Notes: generated from the letters alone by a model not told the origin. A DNA stretch of 64,000 bases from an uncultured Kordiimonas sp. (GCA_947500295.1 CANMRM010000002.1:124001-188000); one strand, 5' to 3'; shown: positions 8,721-16,987, counted from the first letter of the stretch. Numbers and translations: made by a program.

Positions 8721-9209
8721 TTAGAAGCCCGCACTACCATGCTCAGCAAAAGGCCTCTCCTCCATATCGGTTTGGAATGTCTCCATTTGCTGCTCATGTT
8801 GTGCCGCGAGAAAATTCTCTATTTTCTCGATCTCAGAGAGGCTTGTGTGAGCAAAACGGTAGATTGTTTGGTCCGCCTCGCCGCGGTCGAGAATGCGGTA
8901 GCAAAGATCGCGGGCTTCGCCATAGCGGCGATGCTGCATCAGGATGAACAAGAGGATGTATTCAGCCTTATCCACATTGTGGCTCGCTCCTTCAATCGTC
9001 TGATTAAGGATGTCGATAGACATCTCCGGATCATCGGAAAAAGCCACCAGAAACGACATTCCCGACGGCCCGTAGGCATCATCGGGAAAGGCTTTCGAAA
9101 TAACATCAAAAATGGTCCCACCTTCTTCGAAGCAGTTTACGAGTGGTGCCAAAAGAGCTACATTTTTTGCAAAGTTCGCAATGTCCTTGGAGCAATAGTA
9201 AGCGTGCAT
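8721..9209 (-). CDS. Helical TPR-like protein at the head of the sctI-O operon
   Basis: 162 residues, helical, with one TPR-like pair of helices (YILLFILMQHRRYGEARDL, then CYRILDRGEADQTIYRFAHT). This resembles small T3SS chaperones such as YscG or the HrpB1/HrpK group, but I cannot assign it to one. The ATG at 9209 has AGAGGA five bases upstream. It is followed by sctI after 26 bases, so it is probably the first gene of the operon, and it is divergent from sctU. A cytoplasmic chaperone for a needle or rod subunit is an inference from size, fold and place. Confidence 0.6.
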   Translation of the reverse strand: MHAYYCSKDIANFAKNVALLAPLVNCFEEGGTIFDVISKAFPDDAYGPSGMSFLVAFSDDPEMSIDILNQTIEGASHNVDKAEYILLFILMQHRRYGEARDLCYRILDRGEADQTIYRFAHTSLSEIEKIENFLAAQHEQQMETFQTDMEERPFAEHGSAGF

Positions 9210-9369
9210 TTTAATCCTCTTTAGATTGCCAACATCCTTCCATCAAAACGCTACTTGCAATCCAACTTATGGAACATTTTAAAAAAGTTTGGCCCTATCG
9301 ACGAGATGGCCGGCCTCCCGTATTGAGGGCACATAGTGGTCATTCAGATGCGCCAAGGACGCCCATATA

Positions 9370-10389
9370 GTGTCATCGGAAAAAACAGAGGCACCGACTC
9401 CAAAAAGAATCAAAGACGCCAGGAAAGAGGGACAAACCCTTCAGAGCAAAGACTTCTCAACGGCGGTAGCCCACGCCATGTATCTGCTCGCAGCAATCGT
9501 CGGCTTGCCGGCGCTGGGTGGGAAAATTATTGAATTGGCAAATCTTGTATCCGCGACATCCCCCGACACCGCTGTCTACACGGCGCGCGCCGCCTACCGT
9601 GAAATGTTTGACATATTGATTGTCTCCGTGGCTGTCTTCCTCGGCATTATTGTTGTTACAATCACGTTCACGGCGATCCCGTTGCAAAGCATTGCATTCT
9701 CAACGAAGAAGCTCACCCCCAATCTGTCCAATATCAGTCCGGCAAAAGGCATCAAGAAAATTTTTTCAATGAACTCCCTGATGGAATTCTGTAAAAATCT
9801 GCTCAAAATTTCCCTCATTGGTACACTGGTCTATTTCATCGTCTCGTCTTACCTGACCGATATTTCCCGCGTCCCCTATTGTTCGATCGAATGCGGGGAA
9901 CACCTTCTTTTTTCGATCCTGATGCAGCTGGCTGTAACAGTGATTGGCCTATTTCTTTTATTCGGCGGTTTCGACATCAAGCTTCAGCACGCATTGCTTA
10001 TGAAGCAGCTGAAAATGTCAAAGGATGACATCAAGCGAGAATACAAGAACATGGAGGGTAGCCCGGAGATTAAGGGCCAGCGCCGCAACATAGTGAATGA
10101 AAACATTAATGAAGACGATCTGCTGAAGAACACTGCATTTGGAATCCTGGCACCGGGAAGCAGCCTCATCTTCATGTATTATGACAAAAATACCGGCAGT
10201 ATTCCCATCGTTTTACAGAAGGTGAACGGTCCCTCAGTACAACGGCTGGCCATACACCTTCGCCATATGAAACGGCCGGTTTTTCGCCGCCCGGAACTGG
10301 CCAACAAAATGATGGCGAAATGCGGGCTCATGCAGCCAGCGCCTCAATGGGCGTTCGGCGAGCTCGCCCAGATCGTGCAATCACTATAA
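9370..10389 (+). CDS. sctU: T3SS export switch protein SctU, without the NPTH cleavage motif
   Basis: YscU/HrcU/FlhB family: N-terminal KTEAPTPKRIKDARKEGQ signature, four membrane helices (about residues 30-210), then the cytoplasmic linker DDIKREYKNMEGSPEIKGQR that is diagnostic of the family. The cytoplasmic domain normally self-cleaves at Asn-Pro-Thr-His; here the aligned site reads A261-P262-G263-S264 (FGILAPGSSLIFMYY), so the Asn that cyclises is absent. The rest of the domain continues normally (SIPIVLQK, RRPELANKM). Start is GTG at 9370 with AAGGA ten bases upstream. 339 residues, near normal length. It is the only core T3SS gene on the plus strand, divergent from the sctI-O operon. 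Confidence 0.93.
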   Translation: MSSEKTEAPTPKRIKDARKEGQTLQSKDFSTAVAHAMYLLAAIVGLPALGGKIIELANLVSATSPDTAVYTARAAYREMFDILIVSVAVFLGIIVVTITFTAIPLQSIAFSTKKLTPNLSNISPAKGIKKIFSMNSLMEFCKNLLKISLIGTLVYFIVSSYLTDISRVPYCSIECGEHLLFSILMQLAVTVIGLFLLFGGFDIKLQHALLMKQLKMSKDDIKREYKNMEGSPEIKGQRRNIVNENINEDDLLKNTAFGILAPGSSLIFMYYDKNTGSIPIVLQKVNGPSVQRLAIHLRHMKRPVFRRPELANKMMAKCGLMQPAPQWAFGELAQIVQSL

Positions 10390-10397
10390 AAATTTCA

Positions 10398-10408
10398 TAT
10401 TTCACTAT
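10398..10408 (+). promoter_or_regulatory. T3SS regulon element (TATTTCACTAT)
   Basis: Plus-strand TATTTCACTAT directly after the sctU stop. Its end is 56 bases before the ATG of the 73-residue gene at 10464. Same core and spacing as at other candidate effector genes. Confidence 0.6.
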
Positions 10409-10463
10409 TGTTGACGTTTGTTGCCTGATGAACTGCTATCCAAACACTCACAGGAGACGCTTT

Positions 10464-10685
10464 ATGGCAATTCCACTAGTTGCGGCTTTTGCACTTCCAG
10501 CACTGATGCCACTTGCACAACAAGCCCTGGCCCCCATTTCAAATTTGATGACGGGCATGTCCAGCGAGATCAACAAGCCGGATGACGGCAAATCTGACGA
10601 AATGCTCGCAAAGCTGCATGACGACGAGGATGATACAGGCGCCGTATTCACATCCGAATTTGAGAATGGTTCACTAACGACCTGA
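10464..10685 (+). CDS. Small secreted-protein candidate (73 aa)
   Basis: ATG at 10464 preceded by CAGGAGACGC, a good Shine-Dalgarno. The 73-residue product has a hydrophobic Ala/Leu/Pro-rich N-terminal third (PLVAAFALPALMPLAQQAL) and an acidic second half (DDEDDTGAVFTSEFENG). It has no cysteine and no recognisable family. Its own copy of the regulon element and its position after sctU make it a likely T3SS substrate or structural subunit; needle/pilin, translocon piece or effector cannot be told apart from sequence. A longer frame starting at 10320 lies inside sctU and lacks a ribosome binding site. Confidence 0.6.
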   Translation: MAIPLVAAFALPALMPLAQQALAPISNLMTGMSSEINKPDDGKSDEMLAKLHDDEDDTGAVFTSEFENGSLTT

Positions 10686-11220
10686 TCAGAATAGTGCCAC
10701 AGATTTTTTTTGGGGGCGGCATGCTTGCCGCCCCCTCGCGATTCCTAGGCCAGCACATCCGCGGACAGTAATCCGGCCACATGCTTTTATTCCACCAATT
10801 GCCTACAATACCCCAGGTGTGGAACTGTCGATACCAGCGCCGCCGTTTGAATTGGATTCCGCCAGCCATTCCCTGCCCCACTGTCCGCCAATGTCGTTAC
10901 TTCGCGGCTGTATCTTGCTGGGTGAATGCCCTCAATTCACAGCACCCTCGCCGCAATTAACGGCGGCAGCATCGCCACAGTTGATGCGCGTGGAAAACAG
11001 GCCCCAAAAAGCCAGAAAGACTGCCATCTTAAAGATCCATTGCCACTATAAGTAAATCTGATTTTACCATTATCATTTGGGCTGCGACATTAGACCTGCG
11101 ACGGCCAATCCCCCACCGGCTTGCCAATCCCGCCGGCCGCCCCCTCGGCCACCCCCTGAGAGCCGCTGGCCGTCGCATCTTCCCCACAGATTTCGGGACG
11201 CAAGGAACAGCGGCGACGCG
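10686..11220. other. Intergenic region with two GC-rich hairpins
   Basis: Convergent gap between the 73-aa gene and the 457-aa gene. It contains a 10-base stem with a TGCT loop (GGGGGCGGCA / TGCCGCCCCC, 10712-10735) preceded, not followed, by a T run on the plus strand, and an 11-base inverted repeat TGCGACGGCCA / TGGCCGTCGCA at 11097-11107 and 11167-11177. Neither has a 3' U tract on either strand, so intrinsic termination is not demonstrated. No supported gene was found. Confidence 0.55.
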
Positions 11221-12594
11221 TCATTTCGGCGTTTTATAGTCTGAGACTTTTCTTGTGCTGTTTCCACGACTCAATGACCGAAGCATGTCAGCCGCTCCTC
11301 CGGGTCGAGCAGCTGTCTTCGCACCATCCACCGCACGTGTCTCCCGCGGTGCGGTTGCTGCCGTAACCTGCCGACCAGCCAGTTCTCTCAGCAAGAGGCG
11401 TACGTCAAGGATTCCGCACACCACGCGTTCGATCAAGACACCTACAAGGCATTCCATCCTCAACAATTTGTCTCTGTTTTCCCGTAAATGGGAGATTAAG
11501 AAGTCTTTTAGTTCGCGCGTCGTGAAGGCATCCGCCTCTGCCGCATTCCGATTCAGGTATCCGACCACCGCGTCCAGAATACCTGCCGCCTTCTTCTCAG
11601 CTTGGTGCACTTCAAACATCCCGCGATCAAAAACCACAGGAGAGAAATTGCCGTTGTTTTGCAACGCGATACAAATAGCTGCATCGGCGACTGCGGCATT
11701 CTGCTTCACATCGAAGGGTTCCATTTGGCCGTCGGGATAATAGATCATTCCGGTCTCTCCCAAGGCGGGTGACGGATCCGTTCGCCGGTCCATCAGGATG
11801 AATGGCTGCTCTGCGGCATGAGCAACGACGGGCGGCAGATATAGGCTGTATAGTACAAGGTCCGCGTCAGTCTCCTCTCCACTGCCTAGTTTCTTTTCCA
11901 GCTGCATAAGCAGCGTGGCAACGGCATAGTCAAAACTCTTTAACAAGTAAGAAAACTGGCTGACGGCTTGCCCAAACCGGAACGGCAATACCGTAGGCGG
12001 CACGATGGTCGTATCGCTATACTCTTCATTAGGCGCATCAGGGTTTAGAAGCTGCCTCAGCCCGGGGGCTGTCTCGCTGGCCTCAACGTTGGTAGTAGCC
12101 TGAAACACAGCACGGGCAGGTCCTGTCTCTGGCGCAGGTTGCTTCGCTTCGCTCTTGGCATCACTTGTTTTTTTGGCCGAGCCTATGCGTTGGGCAAGAT
12201 CAGATCGATCGCCGAGCTTGGCATTTGTCATTTCTGACTGCCTGGATTTTACGTCCCGCCCGACTTCCTTTCCTTCCTCCTTTGTCTTAGCTTCTTTTGA
12301 CTTGGCTTCCTCAGCATCGGCCTGGTTGCCCGGCACTTTCTCGCCGCGGTCTCTTTTTGTCGCACGACCCTGCCGACAAACGGCTTCATCAGATGTATCC
12401 GCGTCGGTCAGCTGTTCAAGTTCTTCCTGCAGAAGGCTTACCATTTTTTCCTGATCGCCGGTCGCTGCCACGCCTGACTTGCCACCTTTGTCCGTCTGCA
12501 GCAAACTGTTACCGTCGTTGCTACCGATCGCGTCAGTAAGCCTGTTCTGTGCCTGCTGAACGAGATTTTGTGTCGAACCGCCATCGATTTTCAT
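11221..12594 (-). CDS. T3SS-operon protein of unknown function (457 aa)
   Basis: Last gene of the block sctD-sctQ-this gene, starting 48 bases after the sctQ stop. The first ~150 residues are disordered, charged and Lys/Glu/Ala-rich (EEAKSKEAKTKEEGKEVGRD). The rest looks folded (PFRFGQAVSQFSYLLKSFD, ADLVLYSLYLPPVVAHAAE, LIERVVCGILDVRLLLREL). No signal peptide or membrane segment. By position it could be a SctP-type needle-length regulator or another cytoplasmic component, but I see no diagnostic motif. LTDADTSD near residue 62 recurs as LTDADVSD in the 744-aa effector at 20.6 kb, possibly chance in a disordered tract. Real gene almost certain; function unknown. Confidence 0.75.
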   Translation of the reverse strand: MKIDGGSTQNLVQQAQNRLTDAIGSNDGNSLLQTDKGGKSGVAATGDQEKMVSLLQEELEQLTDADTSDEAVCRQGRATKRDRGEKVPGNQADAEEAKSKEAKTKEEGKEVGRDVKSRQSEMTNAKLGDRSDLAQRIGSAKKTSDAKSEAKQPAPETGPARAVFQATTNVEASETAPGLRQLLNPDAPNEEYSDTTIVPPTVLPFRFGQAVSQFSYLLKSFDYAVATLLMQLEKKLGSGEETDADLVLYSLYLPPVVAHAAEQPFILMDRRTDPSPALGETGMIYYPDGQMEPFDVKQNAAVADAAICIALQNNGNFSPVVFDRGMFEVHQAEKKAAGILDAVVGYLNRNAAEADAFTTRELKDFLISHLRENRDKLLRMECLVGVLIERVVCGILDVRLLLRELAGRQVTAATAPRETRAVDGAKTAARPGGAADMLRSLSRGNSTRKVSDYKTPK

Positions 12595-12642
12595 TGCGCT
12601 TGCTCCTTGATTCTAGCAGCGATGGTATCAAGACCAACATGT

Positions 12643-12891
12643 CTAGCCGGTCATCTCAACGACCTGTTTCATTTGCACACCGATCTTGTCATCGACATAG
12701 ACGATGTCTCCCTTGCCCAACGATACGCCGTTGGCCTTGACGGTGACCGTCATGTCCAGCGCCCTACCCAGCTTGAACACATGCCCTTCGGTAATCGTCG
12801 CTAGTTTGGATACAGGAAGCTTTAGCGACCCCAATTCAAAAGACACATCCAGCTTTATCGTGTCGATCGGTCGATCTGTAGCCTCTGGCAT
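12643..12891 (-). CDS. SctQ-C, internal translation product of sctQ
   Basis: Within sctQ, an in-frame ATG at 12891 (MPEATDRPIDTIKLD) is preceded by GAGGAG at 12898-12903, six bases upstream, an ideal Shine-Dalgarno and spacing. The product would be 82 residues, just the SpoA domain. In Yersinia, Salmonella and other T3SSs a separate C-terminal SctQ fragment made from such an internal start is required together with the full-length protein. Here the start is inferred from the ribosome binding site and the matching domain boundary. Confidence 0.7.
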   Translation of the reverse strand: MPEATDRPIDTIKLDVSFELGSLKLPVSKLATITEGHVFKLGRALDMTVTVKANGVSLGKGDIVYVDDKIGVQMKQVVEMTG

Positions 12892-13710
12892 CGTATTCTC
12901 CTCGATAATCTGTTGTGTAATCAGCCGGTTATCCTTAATCTGCATCAGCAGACCGCCAAATTCCCCCTCGAACTTCAGCATGGCCTTATCGTCCGCTAAC
13001 AGGCAGCTCTCAGCGAGGATCACGTCGAATTTTTCCAACCCGGCGAGCTCTTCAACACTGAGATAGGCATGTCCGATAAACAGAGTGGCGCGGGCAACAA
13101 GTCCGTCATAGTTGCGGGATACACTCACCAGCCGCGTGACGGATTTTATTAGCTTCCGAAAGGTCGCTTCTTCTGCCGCATGTAGCGAAAATGTCCCCAG
13201 TTCCTTGTCACCGGCCTCTAACGTCCCTGTGATCCCAGGATGCAGCAGGCGATCGTCCGCAATACCCAAGCGTACCAACTCTGTCGGGCGGGCTTCTCCC
13301 TCAAGCAGCGTTTCAATGAAGGTGCTAGCGCAATAGTCAAACAGCAATGCCACCGACTCTGACTTGAGGGCCTCCAGAGTAACTTCGGGAAAAACAGCGG
13401 AGACCATCGTTTCCGGCAGGGCAGAACTTAGATAGAGAGTGATCTGTTCGCCGCGCCATTCAACGCGATAGGCCCAGGTGCCCTCGCCGGGGTGCAGCGC
13501 AATTTGCCTAAAGCGAATTGCCACAGTTGGCGACAGACCTGCCTCTGCCTCAGTTAGCTCGTCCCGCGGTGCGGAGAACTCAATAGGCTCATGTTTTTGA
13601 TAGATGCTATTGATGGTGTCCACGTGCCGGTCGGAATAAGTCGCCCGGACAAGCTTGCCCAAACCGGGAGGTAAGCGCGCGCTATCGGCAATGGCAGCCT
13701 CAGTCGTCAT
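12643..13710 (-). CDS. sctQ: T3SS cytoplasmic ring protein SctQ
   Basis: YscQ/HrcQ/FliN-type component of the cytoplasmic sorting platform that receives substrates. The C-terminal ~80 residues are a SpoA domain with the usual pattern LDVSFELGSLKLPVSKL and GKGDIVYVDDKIGVQMKQV. The N-terminal part is long and less conserved. I place the start at the ATG at 13710 (MTTEAAIADSARLP), overlapping the sctD stop by 11 bases, not the upstream start at 13743. About 355 residues, normal for full-length SctQ. It also contains a well-formed internal start for a short C-terminal product, listed separately. Confidence 0.88.
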   Translation of the reverse strand: MTTEAAIADSARLPPGLGKLVRATYSDRHVDTINSIYQKHEPIEFSAPRDELTEAEAGLSPTVAIRFRQIALHPGEGTWAYRVEWRGEQITLYLSSALPETMVSAVFPEVTLEALKSESVALLFDYCASTFIETLLEGEARPTELVRLGIADDRLLHPGITGTLEAGDKELGTFSLHAAEEATFRKLIKSVTRLVSVSRNYDGLVARATLFIGHAYLSVEELAGLEKFDVILAESCLLADDKAMLKFEGEFGGLLMQIKDNRLITQQIIEENTMPEATDRPIDTIKLDVSFELGSLKLPVSKLATITEGHVFKLGRALDMTVTVKANGVSLGKGDIVYVDDKIGVQMKQVVEMTG

Positions 13711-14986
13711 GCCACGGTTCACCAGCATCAAGTGCCATATCAAGCAGTACTGACTGGTCCTCGTTTTTGGTGATGCCCGGCCCTATCGTGCGAACAACAA
13801 CTTTGTCATTGGCAACAAAAGCGTAGCGCAACTTGTTTTCCCAGATATTAATCGTGCCCCTATCAGCGAATATCTGGTCGATATTTTTTATCGCAACGGC
13901 GGTCTCACCATATTGATCGCGAAAAAGGGTCAGCATCCGTTGAGCCGCATCGGACAACGCACTAGTACGCAAAAGCACCCAGATCTGTCCATTCTTCGGC
14001 ACAACGCTGATCGAATCCGATCCGGATGTGCTGCGCAGGGAAGCCGACAACAGGAGTGCGGCTTCCTCGAGGGTCAGCAACCGGGGAGGCTGCAAGCTTT
14101 TCAGTGTTGGCATGTCACGGGCAATAGTTGCCAATAACTGCGCCCTGATCTTGTCGTTCAAAACCAGCCCCATGATTTCCAAGCTCCGCCCCGATGCATT
14201 GACCGTCAGCTCGACTCCAAATCCGCGTCCAAGGCTGATGAGAGATTGACGAACATGTTCATATTCAGGTCCGTCCAGCTTCAAACTTAGGCCTGTTTGT
14301 CGGGCACGCGTCACCAGTCGGTCTTTTTCTCCAGGAAGCCAAAGCGCCTGCTGCAAGTGCCAGGCCCCGTTTTCTGTTCGGGTGAGAGGTTCGGTGGGTT
14401 GCAACCCAAGTTCCTGCACCAGGCTGTTGACGGCAGGAAAGGACGTGTCCGGTTCGGTTGCCACCCCTTCTGGCCCCCAAAAGTTTGACAGGATCAGGCT
14501 GCCGGACAGTCCGATCAGCATCATGCTGGCAACCATCGAAACCGCCCGCCGGAGAACCGGGGCAATATTCATATTGACGGCTTTTTTCTGCGCGGGGAGC
14601 ATGACATAGCTGTCATCAAAACTGATCTCTATCGTATAGTCATCTGCCGAAATGGTGGCTGCTTGTCCATCATTGGTGATGTGGGACCTGACCGGCGGCG
14701 ATCCGATCTCGCTGTCTTCCTCTCCATCAGGCTCTGTAGCGGCAGATTTTGCGGGTGCCGCCTGACTGCCACTGCGACAATCCTCTACCGTGATGTGGTC
14801 TTCCATCAAAGTCAGCACATGGGCGCAATCCAGCTGATCGTCGATTAGGACGATATCACAGTCAAGAGCCGACCCGACCCGGTAGCTGCCATCCGGCAAC
14901 CGGCACATAAGGCTCCTGCCGAAACCGTCTTTCAGGCGCAGTATCCAAGGCCCTTCGCCGCGCATGTTGCTCTGACCCTCGTCCAT
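13700..14986 (-). CDS. sctD: T3SS inner-membrane ring protein SctD
   Basis: YscD/PrgH-like outer ring of the inner-membrane platform. The N-terminal ~90 residues look like the cytoplasmic FHA-like domain (WILRLKDGFGRSLMCRLPDG, then YRVGSALDCDIVLIDDQ). A single membrane helix near residue 165 (AVSMVASMMLIGLSGSLIL) leads to a long periplasmic part with BON/ring-building-like repeats (GFGVELTVNASGRSLEIMG). Start placed at the ATG at 14986 (MDEGQSNMRGEG), which follows the stop of the small upstream gene by 34 bases; a longer frame to 15091 would run into that gene. About 428 residues, normal for the family. Overlaps sctQ. Confidence 0.87.
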   Translation of the reverse strand: MDEGQSNMRGEGPWILRLKDGFGRSLMCRLPDGSYRVGSALDCDIVLIDDQLDCAHVLTLMEDHITVEDCRSGSQAAPAKSAATEPDGEEDSEIGSPPVRSHITNDGQAATISADDYTIEISFDDSYVMLPAQKKAVNMNIAPVLRRAVSMVASMMLIGLSGSLILSNFWGPEGVATEPDTSFPAVNSLVQELGLQPTEPLTRTENGAWHLQQALWLPGEKDRLVTRARQTGLSLKLDGPEYEHVRQSLISLGRGFGVELTVNASGRSLEIMGLVLNDKIRAQLLATIARDMPTLKSLQPPRLLTLEEAALLLSASLRSTSGSDSISVVPKNGQIWVLLRTSALSDAAQRMLTLFRDQYGETAVAIKNIDQIFADRGTINIWENKLRYAFVANDKVVVRTIGPGITKNEDQSVLLDMALDAGEPWHDD

Positions 14987-15020
14987 GACCAACTGACCTT
15001 CTTTGTGATGATGGCGGCGG

Positions 15021-15275
15021 CTAGGCGCCGCGGGGTACCGCTTTCTGCCGCAACAGGGCGGACAGGGACTCAAGGATTTTTGCGGTGGCACGATTGAGCT
15101 TAATCAGGTCTTCGATTTCTGCCCGATCCTGTTGCAGGTCTGAAAAATCGGCCAAAAGGTGCTTGAGCCGGACCGTATCCTGTTCAATCTCATCCAATTT
15201 ACTTGATACAAATGAACCGTCGGCGTCCGCAGACAGGCGGCTCAGCAACTCGCTGTTCTCAATGAATTTCAACAT
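15021..15275 (-). CDS. Small coiled-coil protein upstream of sctD (chaperone candidate)
   Basis: 84 residues, almost entirely helical and heptad-patterned (LDEIEQDTVRLKHLLADFSD, QQDRAEIEDLIKLNRATAKI). No Cys, no membrane segment. Small helical proteins beside sctD/sctF in other systems act as needle-subunit chaperones (YscE/EscE type), and this one sits between a 75-residue needle-like gene and sctD. No sequence motif fixes the family; the role is inference from size and location. Confidence 0.6.
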   Translation of the reverse strand: MLKFIENSELLSRLSADADGSFVSSKLDEIEQDTVRLKHLLADFSDLQQDRAEIEDLIKLNRATAKILESLSALLRQKAVPRGA

Positions 15276-15339
15276 CTTTTGCTCTTTGCTTTAAAAGGTG
15301 GTTTCTCGAAACTCCGGCGCTAAACGGGAAAGGCAGTTC

Positions 15340-15567
15340 CTATCCGTTTGACGCAATCTGTTTTAAGACTTGCCACATGGAGTCTGCCGCTTTGGATTTT
15401 TGTATGGCCTCGGCAGCCAGCATCTCGGTTTCACCCTTCTGCTTCGTGAACGTCACTGCAGCGGCGGTGCTTTTATTGATCATCTCTATTTGCGCTTGAA
15501 GCACATCGTTGGCACCAGCACTAAAGGCACTGTTCACCTGGTTGATTGCCCCTGTCGAATCAGACAT
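15340..15567 (-). CDS. Needle/pilin-sized T3SS protein (75 aa), SctF candidate
   Basis: 75 residues, no Cys, no signal peptide, predicted all-helical with a Ser/Gly/Asn-rich N-terminus (MSDSTGAINQVNSAFSAG) and a C-terminal helix (ADSMWQVLKQIAS). Size and layout are those of SctF needle or Rhc/Hrp pilin subunits, and no other needle gene was recognised in the island. AGGAG lies upstream of the ATG at 15567, and the regulon element lies 54 bases upstream. It leads the coiled-coil gene, sctD and sctQ. SctF families share little sequence, so this remains a positional call; the 78-aa gene at 15712 is the alternative. Confidence 0.55.
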   Translation of the reverse strand: MSDSTGAINQVNSAFSAGANDVLQAQIEMINKSTAAAVTFTKQKGETEMLAAEAIQKSKAADSMWQVLKQIASNG

Positions 15568-15620
15568 GGTCTTAATCTCCTAAAGTTGAGTACCGCGCGA
15601 TTTTTCGCCATCGTCCGCCT

Positions 15621-15631
15621 ATAGAAAAATA
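15621..15631 (-). promoter_or_regulatory. T3SS regulon element (TATTTTTCTAT)
   Basis: Minus-strand TTATTTTTCTATAGG; core end 54 bases before the ATG of the 75-aa needle candidate. Sits directly behind the terminator of the preceding gene. Confidence 0.55.
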
Positions 15632-15653
15632 ATCTTTTTTTATGGTGTTTTAT

Positions 15654-15683
15654 AAAAAAAGAGCGCCTCCGGCGGGGGCGCTC
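15654..15683 (-). terminator. Rho-independent terminator after the 78-aa gene
   Basis: On the minus strand GAGCGCC-10 bases-GGCGCTC (7-bp GC-rich stem with a G/C-rich loop able to extend pairing) is followed by TTTTTTTAT. It lies 29 bases after the stop of the gene at 15712 and separates it from the sctD operon promoter. Confidence 0.8.
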
Positions 15684-15711
15684 AGGCGAGGAAAACAAGG
15701 TTCCCGGTTTG

Positions 15712-15948
15712 TTACTGGGTTGTAGACTGCAACATCTGCACCGAGGCCTGGTTGGCCTTGTTTCCGATATTCGTGGTAGCTTGCCAGGAAGCGATATCGC
15801 TGTTGGCTTGCACCCCGGCAACACCTACCTCCGTTTGCTCAACGATGGCGGTCACATGCGCCCCGGCAAGGGCTACCGACTGGCCGGCCGTGGCCTGAGT
15901 AACCGCCTGTTGGGAACCGATCTGCGCTGCAGTGCTTGTGAATGTCAT
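15712..15948 (-). CDS. Small Ala/Gln/Thr-rich secreted-protein candidate (78 aa)
   Basis: 78 residues dominated by Ala, Gln, Thr, Val and Ser (SQQAVTQATAGQSVALAGAH, QASVQMLQSTTQ) with no Cys and few charges, resembling a self-assembling pilin or filament subunit. Strong Shine-Dalgarno AAGGAG six bases before the ATG at 15948. It has no separate regulon element, so it is probably co-transcribed with the 262-aa gene upstream, and it ends at a clear terminator. A T3SS pilus/needle or translocon role is inferred from composition and context. Confidence 0.6.
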   Translation of the reverse strand: MTFTSTAAQIGSQQAVTQATAGQSVALAGAHVTAIVEQTEVGVAGVQANSDIASWQATTNIGNKANQASVQMLQSTTQ

Positions 15949-16146
15949 GGAGTTTCTCCTTCAATATTGGCTTCAGAACCAGTTTCACTTGCAAGAATGG
16001 TCTGATGATTTGCATGCGACATCGTTACTCGGAACAAGCGGGGCGCTGATCACTGCCGCACAGGCGATCGCCGTCCTGCATCAGTCAACGGGCTTGACGG
16101 TTTTCACCGCATACCCGGATGAGGGCTCAGTTGGCTTACCATCTCA

Positions 16147-16935
16147 TCAAACAACTGTATTGCCATTTCCATTGCCGCCGGTGGCGGGGTCAGGGTCAGG
16201 GTCGGGGACAGAGATGGGATCGATATCGCCATTACCGCCATCAACGATATCGAGAATGGTGTCGCTGATGTCACCATCTTCACTGGTGCTCCAGGCGTTA
16301 AACAGGTTGCTGAACCGTTCGTCCTGTTGTTCGATGATTGCGGTATTAAGCGTATCGATCTCGGTAACCAGAGTCTCCCGTTCGCCAACCAGGCCTCCAT
16401 CGCCAGAATCACCGCTCAGTTCTTTCTCGGCTTCACTCAAGCGTGTTTCCGCCTTCGCCAAAAGAGCAGCCGCCACAGCTGCATCTTCTTCGTCTTCGTC
16501 ACCATTCAGGAATTTGTCGATCCCTTCGAAGAAACCGTCCTTATGGCCTGCCCGTGTCTGAGCGGCGAGCTGCTGATCTTCCAAATATTCAATATCTTCT
16601 TTGATTTCCGCGATCTCGGCTTCTTTATCGGCGATATCCGCGTCCAGCTCCTCAAGATCGGCCTTCTTCTGCTCCAATTTTGCCGAATTGATCGGGTCGG
16701 GGCCGAAGAGCTTGTTCATGAACATTGACTGGATACCGTCGTCGCCACCGCCGAAAAGATTGGAAAGCGTGTCATTGCTGCCAAACGAGCCTGAGCCACC
16801 AAAAGACCCTGAGCTGAAGAAATTCTGATAGCTCGACCCAAACGTATTGCCGCTAAAGACCTTATCGTAGTCGTAGCCATTTCCGCCCATGAAGTCGCTT
16901 AGAAAACTAGAGAAGTCAAAAGACATGTTCGACAT
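16147..16935 (-). CDS. Gly/Ser-rich harpin-like protein with coiled coil (262 aa)
   Basis: N-terminal ~75 residues are Gly/Ser/Phe/Asn-rich (GSSYQNFFSSGSFGGSGSFG), residues about 83-125 form a charged coiled coil (EQKKADLEELDADIADKEAE), a second helical part follows, and the tail is Asp-Pro and Gly-Asn repeats (DPDPDPATGGNGNGN). It is acidic and has no Cys, the composition of harpins and some T3SS filament or translocator proteins. GGAG upstream of the ATG at 16935; regulon element 53 bases upstream. No named family is recognised. Confidence 0.62.
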   Translation of the reverse strand: MSNMSFDFSSFLSDFMGGNGYDYDKVFSGNTFGSSYQNFFSSGSFGGSGSFGSNDTLSNLFGGGDDGIQSMFMNKLFGPDPINSAKLEQKKADLEELDADIADKEAEIAEIKEDIEYLEDQQLAAQTRAGHKDGFFEGIDKFLNGDEDEEDAAVAAALLAKAETRLSEAEKELSGDSGDGGLVGERETLVTEIDTLNTAIIEQQDERFSNLFNAWSTSEDGDISDTILDIVDGGNGDIDPISVPDPDPDPATGGNGNGNTVV

Positions 16936-16987
16936 GTTTCATCTCCTAGGAAAATTCTGGTTGTCCAGTGTCGACTGCAGGGAAGCT

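Noticed and set aside
10701-10735. Rho-independent terminator at the GGGGGCGGCA hairpin
   Set aside because: The T run is upstream of the stem on the plus strand, and the minus strand has an A run after it, so it is not a canonical intrinsic terminator in either direction.
10920-11041. Minus-strand 31-residue peptide MAVFLAFWGLFSTRINCGD... with an in-frame TGA followed by more open frame
   Set aside because: No Shine-Dalgarno, very short, and the extension needs stop read-through; no supporting signal.
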